Origin: an uncultured Gammaproteobacteria bacterium
GTDB lineage: Bacteria; Pseudomonadota; Gammaproteobacteria; Arenicellales; UBA868
Direction of reading: 5' to 3'
Assembly: GCA_905612355.1 (NCBI GenBank)
Contig: CAJQRU010000005.1
Location: 1-41,119, forward strand
DNA length: 41,119 nt
Shown in pieces: positions 7,375 to 16,308 of this stretch. Both the position numbers and the translations under genes were made by a program. Every line of letters begins with the position of its first letter. Position 1 is the stretch's first letter. Under the pieces are notes generated by a model that was given only the letters and a program-made list of their open reading frames with translations, had not been told where the DNA came from and made no database searches.

Positions 7375-8469
7375 TTACTCAGGACTAACTTCAACAATAC
7401 CTTGAATTTCGATGGTCACATGCGAAACCCGCGGACAGCGGCCCCGCAACGCCTTCTCGAGCTCATCGATAATATGTTCTGTCCGTTCCAGAGTGGCCTC
7501 CACTACCGAACGGTCCGCAATATACTCGAGCAAAGCCACATCACTTCTTCTATCTGGCGCAACCCGTTCGAGCAAAAATTGTTCGTGGCGATCGATCTCC
7601 TGCCGCAACCCCGCCAACATCACTTCTTCACGTACCTCCACTTCCGCCACGAGTACCGTATGGTGCTCATCAATCACGATACTTCTCACATCGTGACAGC
7701 GCTCAATCTCCGGATGAGTCTCGACGATTTCTGCAAATAAGTTTTCTGCCTCACCGTCCCGAATGTCGCTCAGAAAACGCATATTGATTCGACCCAACAC
7801 AACGGCGGCAACACCGAGCATCACAGCAATCACAGCCGACATGGTGATATCCCATAGTGGGTTATCCAATATCCGCGCGAGCATGATACCGGTCGCAGCG
7901 AAAACAACCCCTGTAACAGCAATCGCGTCTTCCAGCAATACCGCAAGCAACGTGGAATCCTTGCATTGCATCAATTGACGAAACGGTCGCGCACTCAATT
8001 GCGAATCCAGCCGTGAGACATATTCCAACCAGGCGATCCGCAATACATAGCCTTCCACCACCAATGCAATGAACAGAACGACTCCTGAAATCCACACCGG
8101 ATCAACCAGCAATGTGGTTGCATTACCAAATCCACTTATCTGAGTTGCGTTCGCCAGACTTGTCCAACTATGCCACGCGTGCGCCAATCCTAGGCCGCAG
8201 CCAATCGAGAACAGTCCGATCGCGCTCCATAGATTCCACAAATATTTTTTCTGCCCATGACCGAAAGCATATAACTGGTCAGCACCGCGCGCTGCAGCGC
8301 GAAGCCCGAGCAACAAAAATAACTGATTGGCCGTGTCCATCAAACTGTGGATCGCCTCGTTCATCATCGAGGGGGACTGGCTAACTACAGCAGCACCGAA
8401 CTTGAGTACTGTCAGGACAGCATTGCCGATAATGGCCGCGGTAACAGCAGTTTTTGAATTCGATGACAT
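7375..8469 (-). CDS. Cation diffusion facilitator transporter, SLC30A9/ZnT9-like
   Basis: A 364-residue inner-membrane protein of the CDF family with about six transmembrane segments and a C-terminal cytoplasmic domain. Transmembrane helix 2 carries NEAIHSLMDTANQLFLLLG, giving the H-x3-D metal site typical of the SLC30A9-like branch, and helix 5 carries VLLEDAIAVTGV with acidic ligands. FGHGQKKYLWNLWSA is the conserved cytoplasmic loop. It probably exports Zn(II) or a related divalent cation using a proton gradient. I prefer the ATG at 8467-8469, because MSSNSKTAVTAAIIGN is the usual N-terminus; a TTG eleven codons upstream is the alternative. Neither has a good ribosome-binding site. Confidence 0.9.
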   Translation of the reverse strand: MSSNSKTAVTAAIIGNAVLTVLKFGAAVVSQSPSMMNEAIHSLMDTANQLFLLLGLRAAARGADQLYAFGHGQKKYLWNLWSAIGLFSIGCGLGLAHAWHSWTSLANATQISGFGNATTLLVDPVWISGVVLFIALVVEGYVLRIAWLEYVSRLDSQLSARPFRQLMQCKDSTLLAVLLEDAIAVTGVVFAATGIMLARILDNPLWDITMSAVIAVMLGVAAVVLGRINMRFLSDIRDGEAENLFAEIVETHPEIERCHDVRSIVIDEHHTVLVAEVEVREEVMLAGLRQEIDRHEQFLLERVAPDRRSDVALLEYIADRSVVEATLERTEHIIDELEKALRGRCPRVSHVTIEIQGIVEVSPE

Positions 8470-8601
8470 TAAAGTAGTGCCCGTGAATTGATAACCAATC
8501 AATGAGGCAATGTGCCTGTAATCAAGGTGCTTGCCTCACCCACCCACAGTATACTTAGCTCCAACCACAGGCGGCGTTTAACGCTGTGTGACTCAAGACC
8601 T

Positions 8602-8868
8602 ATGCCAATTGACCGCAAACTACTGGAAATACTGTGTTGCCCGGTGACCAAACACCCAGTCACCCCGCTGTCACTCGACCAATTGGATCGTGTGAATGCA
8701 GCGATTGCGGATGGTCAAGTGAGCACATTCGACGGCACAGTGGTCGACACCGGTTTAAGTGAGGGTTTGATCACCACTAACGGGACCCGCATTTACCGTG
8801 TTGAAGACGACATTCCAATCATGCTCGAAACAGAAAGCATTCCCGCAGATCAGATCGATGGCCTGTGA
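8602..8868 (+). CDS. Trm112/YcaR-like protein, long cysteine-poor variant
   Basis: An 88-residue protein with the Trm112/UPF0434 pattern: IDRKLLEILCCPVTKHPV at the start and RIYRVEDDIPIMLETE at the end. An insertion (QLDRVNAAIADGQV) makes it longer than E. coli YcaR. The usual CPxC zinc knuckle is reduced to CPVT and the second cysteine pair is missing, so zinc binding is unlikely; a similar cysteine-poor form occurs in Xanthomonas-type genomes. Trm112-like proteins are small activators or partners of methyltransferases in other lineages, but the bacterial role is poorly defined. The ATG at 8602 gives the family start; the frame is open about 30 codons further upstream without family similarity. 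Confidence 0.82.
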   Translation: MPIDRKLLEILCCPVTKHPVTPLSLDQLDRVNAAIADGQVSTFDGTVVDTGLSEGLITTNGTRIYRVEDDIPIMLETESIPADQIDGL

Positions 8869-8913
8869 AGTCGAGATTGCCTCAGGATAGCCTTGACTCG
8901 AACAGCATCCCTG

Positions 8914-10107
8914 TTAATTCGATTCAGTAAAGTACCGTTGCAAGATCGCTGCGACCTCGGGTCGAGCAAACTCTGGTGGCAATGACTCTCCTGCCGCCAG
9001 TATTTCCCGAACCCGCGTTCCCGACAAAAAAATGAAATCCTCCGCGGCATGATCTTCTACATCACGCATCATAACCACCCGCTTGAGTTTCTTAGAGTAG
9101 GCCGTATGATCCGCCCGGAAGACTTCAATATCAAGCGTATCGAGCGGCACAGCATCATCAAATATTGATTGGGCATCAAACGCGCCGTAGTAATCGCCAA
9201 CCCCTGCATGGTCTCGTCCAACAATGAAATGAGAACACCCGGCATTCTGACGAAAGATCGCGTGCAACAATGCTTCGCGAGGCCCCGCGTACAGCATGTC
9301 AAATCCATATCCCGCAATCATCACCGTGTTGGGTTCAAAGTAAACCTCGACCATCTTACGAATCGCGGCGTCGCGAACCTTTGCGGGAATATCACCGGAC
9401 TTAAGCTTTCCAAGCAGCATATGAATCAAGATACCGTCTGCCGCTACAGCATCGGCTGCCATCTTGCATAATTCTTCGTGCGCGCGATGCATGGGATTGC
9501 GTGTCTGAAACGCCACCACCCGTTGCCAGCCACGCTGTTTGATCTCACTTCGTATCTGGCCCGCTGTACGAAACGTATCAGCAAATTCTTGCTCAAAGTA
9601 ACTGTAATTCAACACCCGAATCGGGCCCGACAACAGGTAGCGCCCCTGCGCAAGCAATGCAGCCACCCCCGGGTGCTGGGGGTCGACTGTGCCAAATGTG
9701 TGGAAAGCAATGTGACCCATTTCAGCATCACTTAATTCCTCAACCTGATCAACCTCTTGTATCGCTAATGCCGAGTGTCCTTCAAGATTGGGGTCGCACA
9801 GGGCAACGCTCCGGCCAATATGCTCAAATGAATTTTCTCTAACCAGATTCAGAATCGGTACCGGCCAAAAAAGTCCCTCGGTGGTCTGCAGAGACTCCGC
9901 AACTGATAACGTGTCAGCTTTCGACATAAAGCCGGTTAGCGGTGTGAAATAGCCCGCTCCCAACATTACCGCGTTGGCAGCGGCCGCCGAACTGATGGTC
10001 AAAGCAGCGTACTTGCGTATTTCAACCTGAAGCCGTGCCCGCTCCCCCTCATCATCAACGTAACGTGGCTGCAGTTGATTTGACTGATAGGGCTTAATCA
10101 AAGCCAA
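8914..10107 (-). CDS. sat: Sulfate adenylyltransferase (ATP sulfurylase), Sat type
   Basis: The 397-residue protein is the single-chain Sat type, forming adenosine 5'-phosphosulfate from ATP and sulfate or running in reverse in sulfur oxidation. The catalytic motif FQTRNPMHRAHEE lies near residue 200, IVGRDHAGVGDYYG near residue 294 and the SGTRVREIL motif near residue 360. No APS kinase domain is fused. No in-frame ATG exists near the start: the frame is open back to a stop at 10159-10161 and the best start is TTG at 10105-10107, giving MALIKPYQSNQ, the family N-terminus. It follows the DAHP synthase gene by about 55 nt on the same strand. No APS reductase, APS kinase or CysDN gene is nearby, so assimilatory versus oxidative use cannot be decided. 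Confidence 0.92.
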   Translation of the reverse strand: MALIKPYQSNQLQPRYVDDEGERARLQVEIRKYAALTISSAAAANAVMLGAGYFTPLTGFMSKADTLSVAESLQTTEGLFWPVPILNLVRENSFEHIGRSVALCDPNLEGHSALAIQEVDQVEELSDAEMGHIAFHTFGTVDPQHPGVAALLAQGRYLLSGPIRVLNYSYFEQEFADTFRTAGQIRSEIKQRGWQRVVAFQTRNPMHRAHEELCKMAADAVAADGILIHMLLGKLKSGDIPAKVRDAAIRKMVEVYFEPNTVMIAGYGFDMLYAGPREALLHAIFRQNAGCSHFIVGRDHAGVGDYYGAFDAQSIFDDAVPLDTLDIEVFRADHTAYSKKLKRVVMMRDVEDHAAEDFIFLSGTRVREILAAGESLPPEFARPEVAAILQRYFTESN

Positions 10108-10162
10108 CTCAAGCGACTCATACGCGCCCCTATCAGTCGGTCCGCTCGCCGACCGGCCTTAG

Positions 10163-11245
10163 TCATCCGACCTTGGTACCAGAGCCATTGACGGTGCGAC
10201 GCAATCGAACCGCCTCGGCCAATTGTTCGACCACAGTCACACTGTCTTCCCATCCAATGCAGGCGTCCGTAATGCTGACGCCGTATTGCAACTCTTGGCC
10301 AGGGACAATATCCTGCCTGCCAGACTCGATGTGACTCTCTACCATAACCCCCATGATTCGGGTATCCCCTGCTGCAACCTGCCCCGCTACATCCTGAGTG
10401 ACCAGTAACTGTCGTTCATATTGCTTGAGACTGTTGGCATGGCTGAAGTCGATCATCAGCCGCGGCGGCAATCCAGCACGTTGCAGTAGATTCGCCGCTA
10501 CCTCTACATTTTCGCCATCGTAGTTTGGTTCTGTGCCACCGCGCAGAATCAGATGGCAATCCAGATTTCCGCTGGTCGTAAAAATAGCCGACTGTCCCGC
10601 ATGGGTGAGCGAAAGAAAATTATGTGAATGGTTTGCAGCCGAAATCGCATCAACTGCAATTTTTAGATTGCCATCGGTTCCATTCTTGAAACCAACTGGG
10701 CAAGACAGACCAGACGCCAGTTCTCGGTGAAGCTGACTTTCTGTCGTGCGTGCACCAATTGCCCCCCAACTAACAAGATCAGCGGTGTATTGGGGGGTTA
10801 GCAAATCAAGATACTCAGTGCCTGCCGGCACACCGTTTCCATTTAAGTCCAACAGAAGTTCACGCGCAATACGCAGTCCTTTCTCTATCAGGAACGTCCC
10901 ATTCAGGTCTGGATCATTGATTAATCCCTTCCACCCTACCGTTGTGCGTGGCTTTTCAAAATAAACCCGCATTACCAAGACAAGATCTTCGCTGTAACGC
11001 TGACGAAGCGTCAGCAGACGATCTGCATACTCACGGGCAGCATCGACATCATGAATCGAACACGGTCCAATAACGACCAGTAGTCGATCATCTTTGCCCT
11101 CAAGAATATGATGCACGGCCTCGCGGGTTGACCTGATCAACTCCGCGGCCCTTGGGGAAACCGGATGCTCTTCACATATCACGGCAGCACAGGACACATC
11201 CCGTATCTCAGCAATTCTAAGATCAAGCGTATTCGGTTGCGTCAT
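10163..11245 (-). CDS. aroG: 3-deoxy-7-phosphoheptulonate (DAHP) synthase, class I
   Basis: This enzyme condenses phosphoenolpyruvate with erythrose 4-phosphate, the first step of the shikimate pathway. The 360-residue product shows VVIGPCSIHD near residue 58 (PEP and metal site), MRVYFEKPRTTVGWKGLINDP near 92, GARTTESQLHRELASGL near 165, FKNGTDG near 186 and MIDFSHANS near 260. I chose the ATG at 11243-11245, preceded by AAAGGA at ideal distance, over an upstream in-frame start. Which feedback class it belongs to (AroF, AroG or AroH) cannot be told by eye, so the symbol is generic. It lies upstream of sat on the same strand. Confidence 0.95.
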   Translation of the reverse strand: MTQPNTLDLRIAEIRDVSCAAVICEEHPVSPRAAELIRSTREAVHHILEGKDDRLLVVIGPCSIHDVDAAREYADRLLTLRQRYSEDLVLVMRVYFEKPRTTVGWKGLINDPDLNGTFLIEKGLRIARELLLDLNGNGVPAGTEYLDLLTPQYTADLVSWGAIGARTTESQLHRELASGLSCPVGFKNGTDGNLKIAVDAISAANHSHNFLSLTHAGQSAIFTTSGNLDCHLILRGGTEPNYDGENVEVAANLLQRAGLPPRLMIDFSHANSLKQYERQLLVTQDVAGQVAAGDTRIMGVMVESHIESGRQDIVPGQELQYGVSITDACIGWEDSVTVVEQLAEAVRLRRTVNGSGTKVG

Positions 11246-11358
11246 CGAGTTATCCTTTTGTAACCACAACGAGTTGAACGAAAAAGGCGCGCGAGTATAC
11301 CACCCGGATTCGAGTCACCGCCGGTAAAGACGACGTTTTATCCCGTTACCGAAAAGTC

Positions 11359-13398
11359 CTACTCTTCTTCAGGTCGTTGGAAAGCGTTGCTGAGTCGTTT
11401 CTGCACATCCAACGGGGCAGGCTCGTAGGCATTAAAGTGCATCGAAAAATTACCTTCTCCGCCGGTCATCGATTTCAGTTTCGACTGATAGTCTTCCATT
11501 TCGGCCAGTGGAACCTGACCAGAAATCGCGACCACACCTGCAGCAAGCGAGTCCGTATTGGAGACCCGGCCACGTCGCGAAGAAAGGTCACCTGCCACAT
11601 CGCCCATGCTGTCGCTCGGTGCTGTGATTTCAACATCTGCTATCGGCTCAAGAACAACAGGATTGGCCTTAGCTATCGCATCGAGGAAAGCCTTGCGCCC
11701 TGCAGACACGAATGCGATCTCTTTTGAATCAACCGCATGATATTTCCCGTCGTAGACCGTGACGCGAACATCCTGTATTGGAAACCCGGCAAAAGCGCCG
11801 CCTTCCAGAACCTGTCGCACGCCTTTTTCTACCGCCGGAATAAATTGTGATGGAACCACACCACCCACTGTCGCGTTGACGAATTCAAACCCCTCCCCAC
11901 GTGGCATAGGTTCAACACGAAGATATACCTCACCAAATTGACCCGCACCACCGGTCTGCTTCTTGTGCCGACAATGCCCCTCTGACTTGCGAGAGATAGT
12001 CTCCCGGTATGGGATAGTAGGAACAGCCGTCTCAACTTCAATACCATACTGCTCCTTCATTCGTTCAAACGCGATACGAAGATGAAGATCACCCATGCCA
12101 CGGAGAACAGTTTCATTAGCAGAAGCATTCCGCTCAATGCGAAGACAAGGGTCCGATTCGATTAACTTGCCCAACGCTTCGGCTATCTTCTGCTCATCGC
12201 CACGATTCTTTGGCGTCACCGATAGACCCACCATGGGCATCGGCAAGGCCTGCTGTTCGAGCCGCGGCTGCGTATCGTTCTGAGTTGATTGCAACATCGA
12301 ATTGAGGTGAATACCATCGACTTTAGCTAACATCATGATGTCGCCAGCAATCGCGGATGCGCGCTCCCGCGACTCCTTGCCAAAGGGGCTGGCCATATTT
12401 GCCGCCTTGATGGCCTTACGCGCATCGTCAACAAACAATGGTTCGTCCTTTTTGACTGTTCCTTGATGCACTCGGAAATAGACCTGACGACCGACAAATG
12501 GGTCAAAGGCAATCTTGAATACGTGCCCCAATAGAGCTTTCTCAGGATCAGCAGCGATCGCTAACGCCGCCCCCTCCTGCGCACCGTTGACAAACTTGAG
12601 GGGGTTGCCTTCTTTGGGATTGGGCATCAAGCGAGTGATCACATCAAGTAATTCCGCAACGCCGGCACCAGTCTCAGACGATAAAAAACACACCGGCACC
12701 AAATGCCCCTCACGCATTGCTTGCTCGAACGGGTCATGCAATTGATCTGGTGACACTTCGCCCTGGTCCAGGTAAACAGTCATCAACTCCTCATCAACCT
12801 CTACCACTTGATCGACAATCGCCGTATGTGCCTCCTCCACCGATGAAAAATCAGCATCACCGGCAGGATCAAAAAAACAATCGACCACAGTAGTGGCGCC
12901 ACTCGCGGGCAGATTGACGGCCAGACACTCTCGACCGAAAGCTTCACGAATCTCATCGTACACCCCCGCCAGATCGATTCCGGGAACATCGACCTTATTC
13001 ACTACCACCATACGACAGCGGTCCGCGTTTTTCGCCCACTCCATCATACGCCGGGTTGTGCCTTCAACTCCGCTGGCCGCATTGACGACCACGACCACCG
13101 TTTCGACCGCCGACAAAACACCGAGGGTTACGCCGATAAAATCTGGGGCGCCCGGTGTGTCAATCAAATTGATCTGATGCTTATCGTAGTGAAAAGCCGA
13201 GATTGACGCTTCCAGTGAGTGCTGGTGCTTTTTTTCTAAAACATCAAAGTCATTGGTTGTATTGCCTTTATCAACCCGACCGGCTGAAGTGATCGCACCG
13301 GCCTTATGAAGTAGCGCTTCAGCCAAAGACGTCTTTCCGGAGCCCGCGTGACCGACGAGGGCTACGTTTCTGATATCAGTCGTTGTGTATTCTGTCAT
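11359..13398 (-). CDS. Elongation factor G-like GTPase (EF-G2 type)
   Basis: A 679-residue translational GTPase. The G domain has GHAGSGKTSL (P-loop, residues about 14-23), DTPGAPDF (G3) and VVNKVDVPG (G4), with the remaining EF-G-like domains following: domain II (VGRQVYFRVHQGTV), domain IV (GGAGQFGEVYLRVEP) and domain V (ADVEITAPSDSMGDVAGDLSSRRGRV). The P-loop and switch sequences differ from canonical FusA (AHVDAGKT), placing it in the separate 'EF-G-like' group, whose exact role in ribosome function is uncertain. The start at 13396-13398 is supported by GGAGGAGGCGAG just upstream. It is a single gene with about 110 nt before the next gene. Confidence 0.92.
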   Translation of the reverse strand: MTEYTTTDIRNVALVGHAGSGKTSLAEALLHKAGAITSAGRVDKGNTTNDFDVLEKKHQHSLEASISAFHYDKHQINLIDTPGAPDFIGVTLGVLSAVETVVVVVNAASGVEGTTRRMMEWAKNADRCRMVVVNKVDVPGIDLAGVYDEIREAFGRECLAVNLPASGATTVVDCFFDPAGDADFSSVEEAHTAIVDQVVEVDEELMTVYLDQGEVSPDQLHDPFEQAMREGHLVPVCFLSSETGAGVAELLDVITRLMPNPKEGNPLKFVNGAQEGAALAIAADPEKALLGHVFKIAFDPFVGRQVYFRVHQGTVKKDEPLFVDDARKAIKAANMASPFGKESRERASAIAGDIMMLAKVDGIHLNSMLQSTQNDTQPRLEQQALPMPMVGLSVTPKNRGDEQKIAEALGKLIESDPCLRIERNASANETVLRGMGDLHLRIAFERMKEQYGIEVETAVPTIPYRETISRKSEGHCRHKKQTGGAGQFGEVYLRVEPMPRGEGFEFVNATVGGVVPSQFIPAVEKGVRQVLEGGAFAGFPIQDVRVTVYDGKYHAVDSKEIAFVSAGRKAFLDAIAKANPVVLEPIADVEITAPSDSMGDVAGDLSSRRGRVSNTDSLAAGVVAISGQVPLAEMEDYQSKLKSMTGGEGNFSMHFNAYEPAPLDVQKRLSNAFQRPEEE

Positions 13399-13789
13399 CT
13401 CGCCTCCTCCATCCAACTCTGTGGTAACCCGTTCTTGTCATACCTCGCGGCACACCAACATCAGCTAAATGACCGCTAGACATGCCAGACATACGTGAAT
13501 TTTTTATTATCGATTGGGTTAGGGTTAGCACGAAAACGATCTTGAATCAAGATTGATCGGCCAGTGGGTTCCCGATGCCGTGCCCCGCAGGCAACCACAA
13601 CAGCAATGAGCGAGGTCAGCGAAGGCCACAACGACTGCAGCCTCGGGCCCCAACCACCGTCGACTTATATGCCCATCAGGACCTGCGATAGGCAAAAGAG
13701 ACGCATCGCCGCTGGCGCCACAGTTGCATCGATGAGAGCTCTTGCCTAAAGTTCGGCCCCTGTAATCAGGAGACGGGAGCTTCGAGCGA
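13399..13789. other. 391-nt intergenic region between EF-G-like gene and cytochrome genes
   Basis: The region separates two divergently oriented genes and must hold promoters for both. Short open frames occur on both strands, but none has a ribosome-binding site, recognisable family sequence or convincing composition, so I call none. It contains a perfect 15-bp inverted repeat at 539-553 past 13000 (separate entry) and an A+T-rich stretch around 13497-13511 that could include a -10 element. I saw no tRNA cloverleaf, 4.5S RNA or tmRNA pattern. Confidence 0.5.
13539..13553. promoter_or_regulatory. Perfect inverted repeat, candidate operator
   Basis: ATCTTGA-A-TCAAGAT is a perfect 7-bp inverted repeat around a single base, lying between the divergent EF-G-like and cytochrome c genes. 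The size and symmetry fit a dimeric repressor site. It is about 140 nt from the EF-G-like start and 237 nt from the cytochrome start. No regulator gene is adjacent, so the binding protein is unknown. Confidence 0.35.
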
Positions 13790-14113
13790 ATGAAACACAA
13801 ATGGCTGACGGCACTCGGCGTAATGGCCATCATGATGAGTAGCCTGGCGACAGCCGACGGGGATCCCCTCGCCGGTCAAGAAAAGGCATACACATGTATG
13901 GGCTGTCACGGTGCCCCGGGCATGCGCAATGCTTACCCAGCGTATCGTGTTCCCAAGCTCGGGGGCCAACATGCAGGTTATATTGTCACTGCCCTTAAAG
14001 CCTACCGGAACAAGAGCCGTTCCCACCCTACAATGCAAGCGCAGGCCTCAACTCTAAGTGATGCTGACATGGAAAATATTGCGGCTTACTTCATGACTCT
14101 CGGTAAACATTAG
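13790..14113 (+). CDS. Small periplasmic c-type cytochrome (class I, c553/c4-like)
   Basis: A 107-residue protein with a signal peptide (MKHKWLTALGVMAIMMSSLATA, predicted cleavage near residue 22) and a single haem-binding CMGCH at about residues 36-40. HPTMQAQA near residue 80 supplies the methionine axial ligand, and MENIAAYFMTLGKH is the usual class I C-terminal helix. It should act as a soluble or loosely attached periplasmic electron carrier. A second, similar cytochrome follows 65 nt downstream on the same strand, so the two look like a tandem duplication and perhaps together replace a dihaem c4 cytochrome. The start has AGGAGACGGGAG upstream. Confidence 0.93.
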   Translation: MKHKWLTALGVMAIMMSSLATADGDPLAGQEKAYTCMGCHGAPGMRNAYPAYRVPKLGGQHAGYIVTALKAYRNKSRSHPTMQAQASTLSDADMENIAAYFMTLGKH

Positions 14114-14178
14114 TCTTGAACCAACACGACCACACGACATAACGATTACGGCCTGACCCAACAGGAGTCCCAGCTGTC

Positions 14179-14520
14179 ATGATTAGAATGGTTTATTTCG
14201 CATTACCGCTCACACTTGCGTTATCCGTCATCACCACGCCCGCGCTCGCAGGCGGTGACCCTGATGTCGGAAAAGAAAAGTCAGCGGCCTGTGCAGGCTG
14301 TCATGGCGCTGACGGCAACAGCGCCAATCCTCAGTTTCCCATTCTCGCCGGGCAATACCCAGAGTATTTGATTCGCGCACTGGCGGATTATAAATCTGGG
14401 GCGAGAAATAACCTGATCATGAAAAGCATGGCGGCCGGACTGTCTCCGGACGACATGCGAGACTTAGCGGCCTACTTTTCTTCCCAACCCTCAGCACTTT
14501 CCAGCCCTACTACCTGGTAA
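14179..14520 (+). CDS. Small periplasmic c-type cytochrome (class I), second of a pair
   Basis: A 113-residue protein with a signal peptide (MIRMVYFALPLTLALSVITTPALA), the haem motif CAGCH near residue 38, FPILAGQYPEYLIRALADYKSG, and a methionine ligand in NLIMKSMAAGLS. The C-terminal helix DMRDLAAYFSSQ is typical. It resembles its upstream neighbour and c553/c4 half-proteins. Shine-Dalgarno AGGAG lies about 11 nt before the ATG. The short Ser/Pro/Thr-rich tail after residue 103 is not part of the fold. The electron donor or acceptor is unknown; no oxidase gene lies nearby. Confidence 0.93.
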   Translation: MIRMVYFALPLTLALSVITTPALAGGDPDVGKEKSAACAGCHGADGNSANPQFPILAGQYPEYLIRALADYKSGARNNLIMKSMAAGLSPDDMRDLAAYFSSQPSALSSPTTW

Positions 14521-14551
14521 AACGGTCTCCGTACGGTTGTTTCTTCCATCC

Positions 14552-14575
14552 CCGGCCGGATTTACCCGAGGCCGG
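14552..14575 (+). terminator. Possible terminator hairpin after the cytochrome pair
   Basis: CCGGCC at 14552-14557 pairs with GGCCGG at 14570-14575 across a 12-nt loop, 31 nt after the second cytochrome stop and before glnS. No clear U-tract follows (only ATCCTTTGC), so it may be a weak terminator or simply a G+C-rich hairpin. Confidence 0.3.
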
Positions 14576-14652
14576 CATCCTTTGCACTAAACTGACGATC
14601 ACTCAAAGGTGCCAACGCCACAGACTCCCGGCCCGACCAAAAACGGTGACTC

Positions 14653-16308
14653 ATGAGCCACTTTATTGACCAGATTATCGAAGCTGCCCTACAAGAAAAT
14701 CCTGGGTTAACGGTCACCACGCGCTTTCCGCCCGAACCTAACGGGCACCTTCACATTGGCCATGCAAAATCTATCTGCCTGAACTTTGGAATAGCAGAAG
14801 TTTATGGGGGCAAGTGCTTCATGCGCTTTGACGATACCAATCCCCTCAAAGAAAGCGCTGAGTACGTCACCGCCATCATGACCGATGTGCGCTGGTTGGG
14901 ATTTGACTGGGACGACAGGCTGACACACGCCTCGGATTACTTCGAATCACTTTACGCATGGGCAGTGGAGCTGATTCGAAATGAAAAAGCTTACGTGTGT
15001 TCTCTCGATGGTGAGGAAATGCGCATTTCCCGTGGCTCACTCACTGAACCTGGTAGTAACAGCCCCTATCGAGATCGTTCCACCACTGAAAATCTTGATC
15101 TCTTTGTGCGAATGCGCTCGGGAGAGTTCCCTGATGGCGCGCATGTTTTGCGGGCAAAAATTGATATGTCCTCACCCAACATGAATCTGCGCGATCCGAC
15201 GTTGTATCGCATTCGTCATCAGCCTCACCAACGAACCGACAGTGAGTGGTGTATCTACCCGATGTACGATTACACGCACGCACTATCCGACGCGCTTGAG
15301 GGTATAACCCATTCATTGTGCACACTGGAATTTGAAGACCACCGCCCCTTGTACGACTGGGTGTTGGATCACACCACTGCACCCTGCCACCCTCAACAAA
15401 TAGAATTCTCACGTCTTGAGTTGGACTACACGGTCATGAGCAAACGCTTACTGACTCAACTGGTAAACGCAGGTGCAGTTGACGGTTGGGATGATCCCCG
15501 AATGCCAACACTGGCGGGAATGCGCAGGCGCGGCTACCCCCCCGCCGCTATTCGGGATTTCTGTAATCGAATCGGTGTAACGAAAAAGAATCAACGCATA
15601 GAGATGAGCGTCCTTGAACAATGCGTTCGGGAATCGCTGGAACCAACAACACCGCGTGCACTCGGTGTCCTACGGCCAATCAAATTAATCATCGACAACT
15701 ATCCCGCCGGAGTTTTCGAGGCATTTGATATTCCCAACCACCCCAATGACCCGTCTGCTGGAAGTCGAAAAGTAATGTTTGGGCGCGAAATATACATAGA
15801 CGAAGCCGATTTTCTCGAGGACCCACCGCGGCGTTTCTTTCGACTATCACCAGGGCGCGAAGTTCGACTACGATATGCCTACTATGTGACTTGCGTTGGC
15901 GTCGACCGCGACTCCAACGGTGAAATCTCAACCATCCATTGCACCTACGACCCTGACAGCCGTGGCGGCGGCACATCAGATAAGCGCAAGATCAAAGGAA
16001 CACTCCATTGGGTATCGGCGGCACACGCGCTACCGGCACAAGCCAGACTCTACGAGCCGCTGTTTTATTCATTGAACCCCTTGGAAGATCCCAATATTGA
16101 ACTAACAGATCAATTGAATGCGACATCACGCACAGTGCTCCATAACGCACAACTAGAATCCAACCTACAACACGCCGCTGTCGGCACGCGTGTTCAACTG
16201 GAACGGATCGGCTATTTCTGTGTCGATTCAGATACTCAACAAGATCAACTCGTTCTTAATCAGATCGTTGCGTTACGCGATTCTTTGCCACGCGACAAAC
16301 CGTCATGA
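14653..16308 (+). CDS. glnS: Glutamine--tRNA ligase
   Basis: A class I aminoacyl-tRNA synthetase of 551 residues, the usual GlnS length. TRFPPEPNGHLHIGHAKS holds the HIGH signature at residues 34-37, and the KMSKS-equivalent loop is VMSKR at residues 261-265. FDDTNPLKESAEYV, TLYRIRHQPHQRT and the C-terminal anticodon-binding beta-barrel region (IKGTLHWVSAAHALPAQARLYEPLF) are characteristic of GlnRS rather than GluRS. It attaches glutamine to tRNA-Gln in the cytoplasm. Its TGA overlaps the ATG of the next gene by 4 nt (ATGA), so the VOC gene is translationally coupled to it. Confidence 0.97.
   Translation: MSHFIDQIIEAALQENPGLTVTTRFPPEPNGHLHIGHAKSICLNFGIAEVYGGKCFMRFDDTNPLKESAEYVTAIMTDVRWLGFDWDDRLTHASDYFESLYAWAVELIRNEKAYVCSLDGEEMRISRGSLTEPGSNSPYRDRSTTENLDLFVRMRSGEFPDGAHVLRAKIDMSSPNMNLRDPTLYRIRHQPHQRTDSEWCIYPMYDYTHALSDALEGITHSLCTLEFEDHRPLYDWVLDHTTAPCHPQQIEFSRLELDYTVMSKRLLTQLVNAGAVDGWDDPRMPTLAGMRRRGYPPAAIRDFCNRIGVTKKNQRIEMSVLEQCVRESLEPTTPRALGVLRPIKLIIDNYPAGVFEAFDIPNHPNDPSAGSRKVMFGREIYIDEADFLEDPPRRFFRLSPGREVRLRYAYYVTCVGVDRDSNGEISTIHCTYDPDSRGGGTSDKRKIKGTLHWVSAAHALPAQARLYEPLFYSLNPLEDPNIELTDQLNATSRTVLHNAQLESNLQHAAVGTRVQLERIGYFCVDSDTQQDQLVLNQIVALRDSLPRDKPS

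Noticed and set aside
13516-13528. GGGTTAGGGTTAG, telomere-like repeat
   Set aside because: Only two units, no biological context in a bacterial chromosome; chance.
13564-13749. Plus-strand open frame of 61 codons in the large intergenic region
   Set aside because: Composition and start context are not gene-like; no similarity recognised.
13525-13833. Minus-strand open frame of 102 codons overlapping the cytochrome start
   Set aside because: No family resemblance, no ribosome-binding site, and it overlaps a well-supported cytochrome gene on the other strand.
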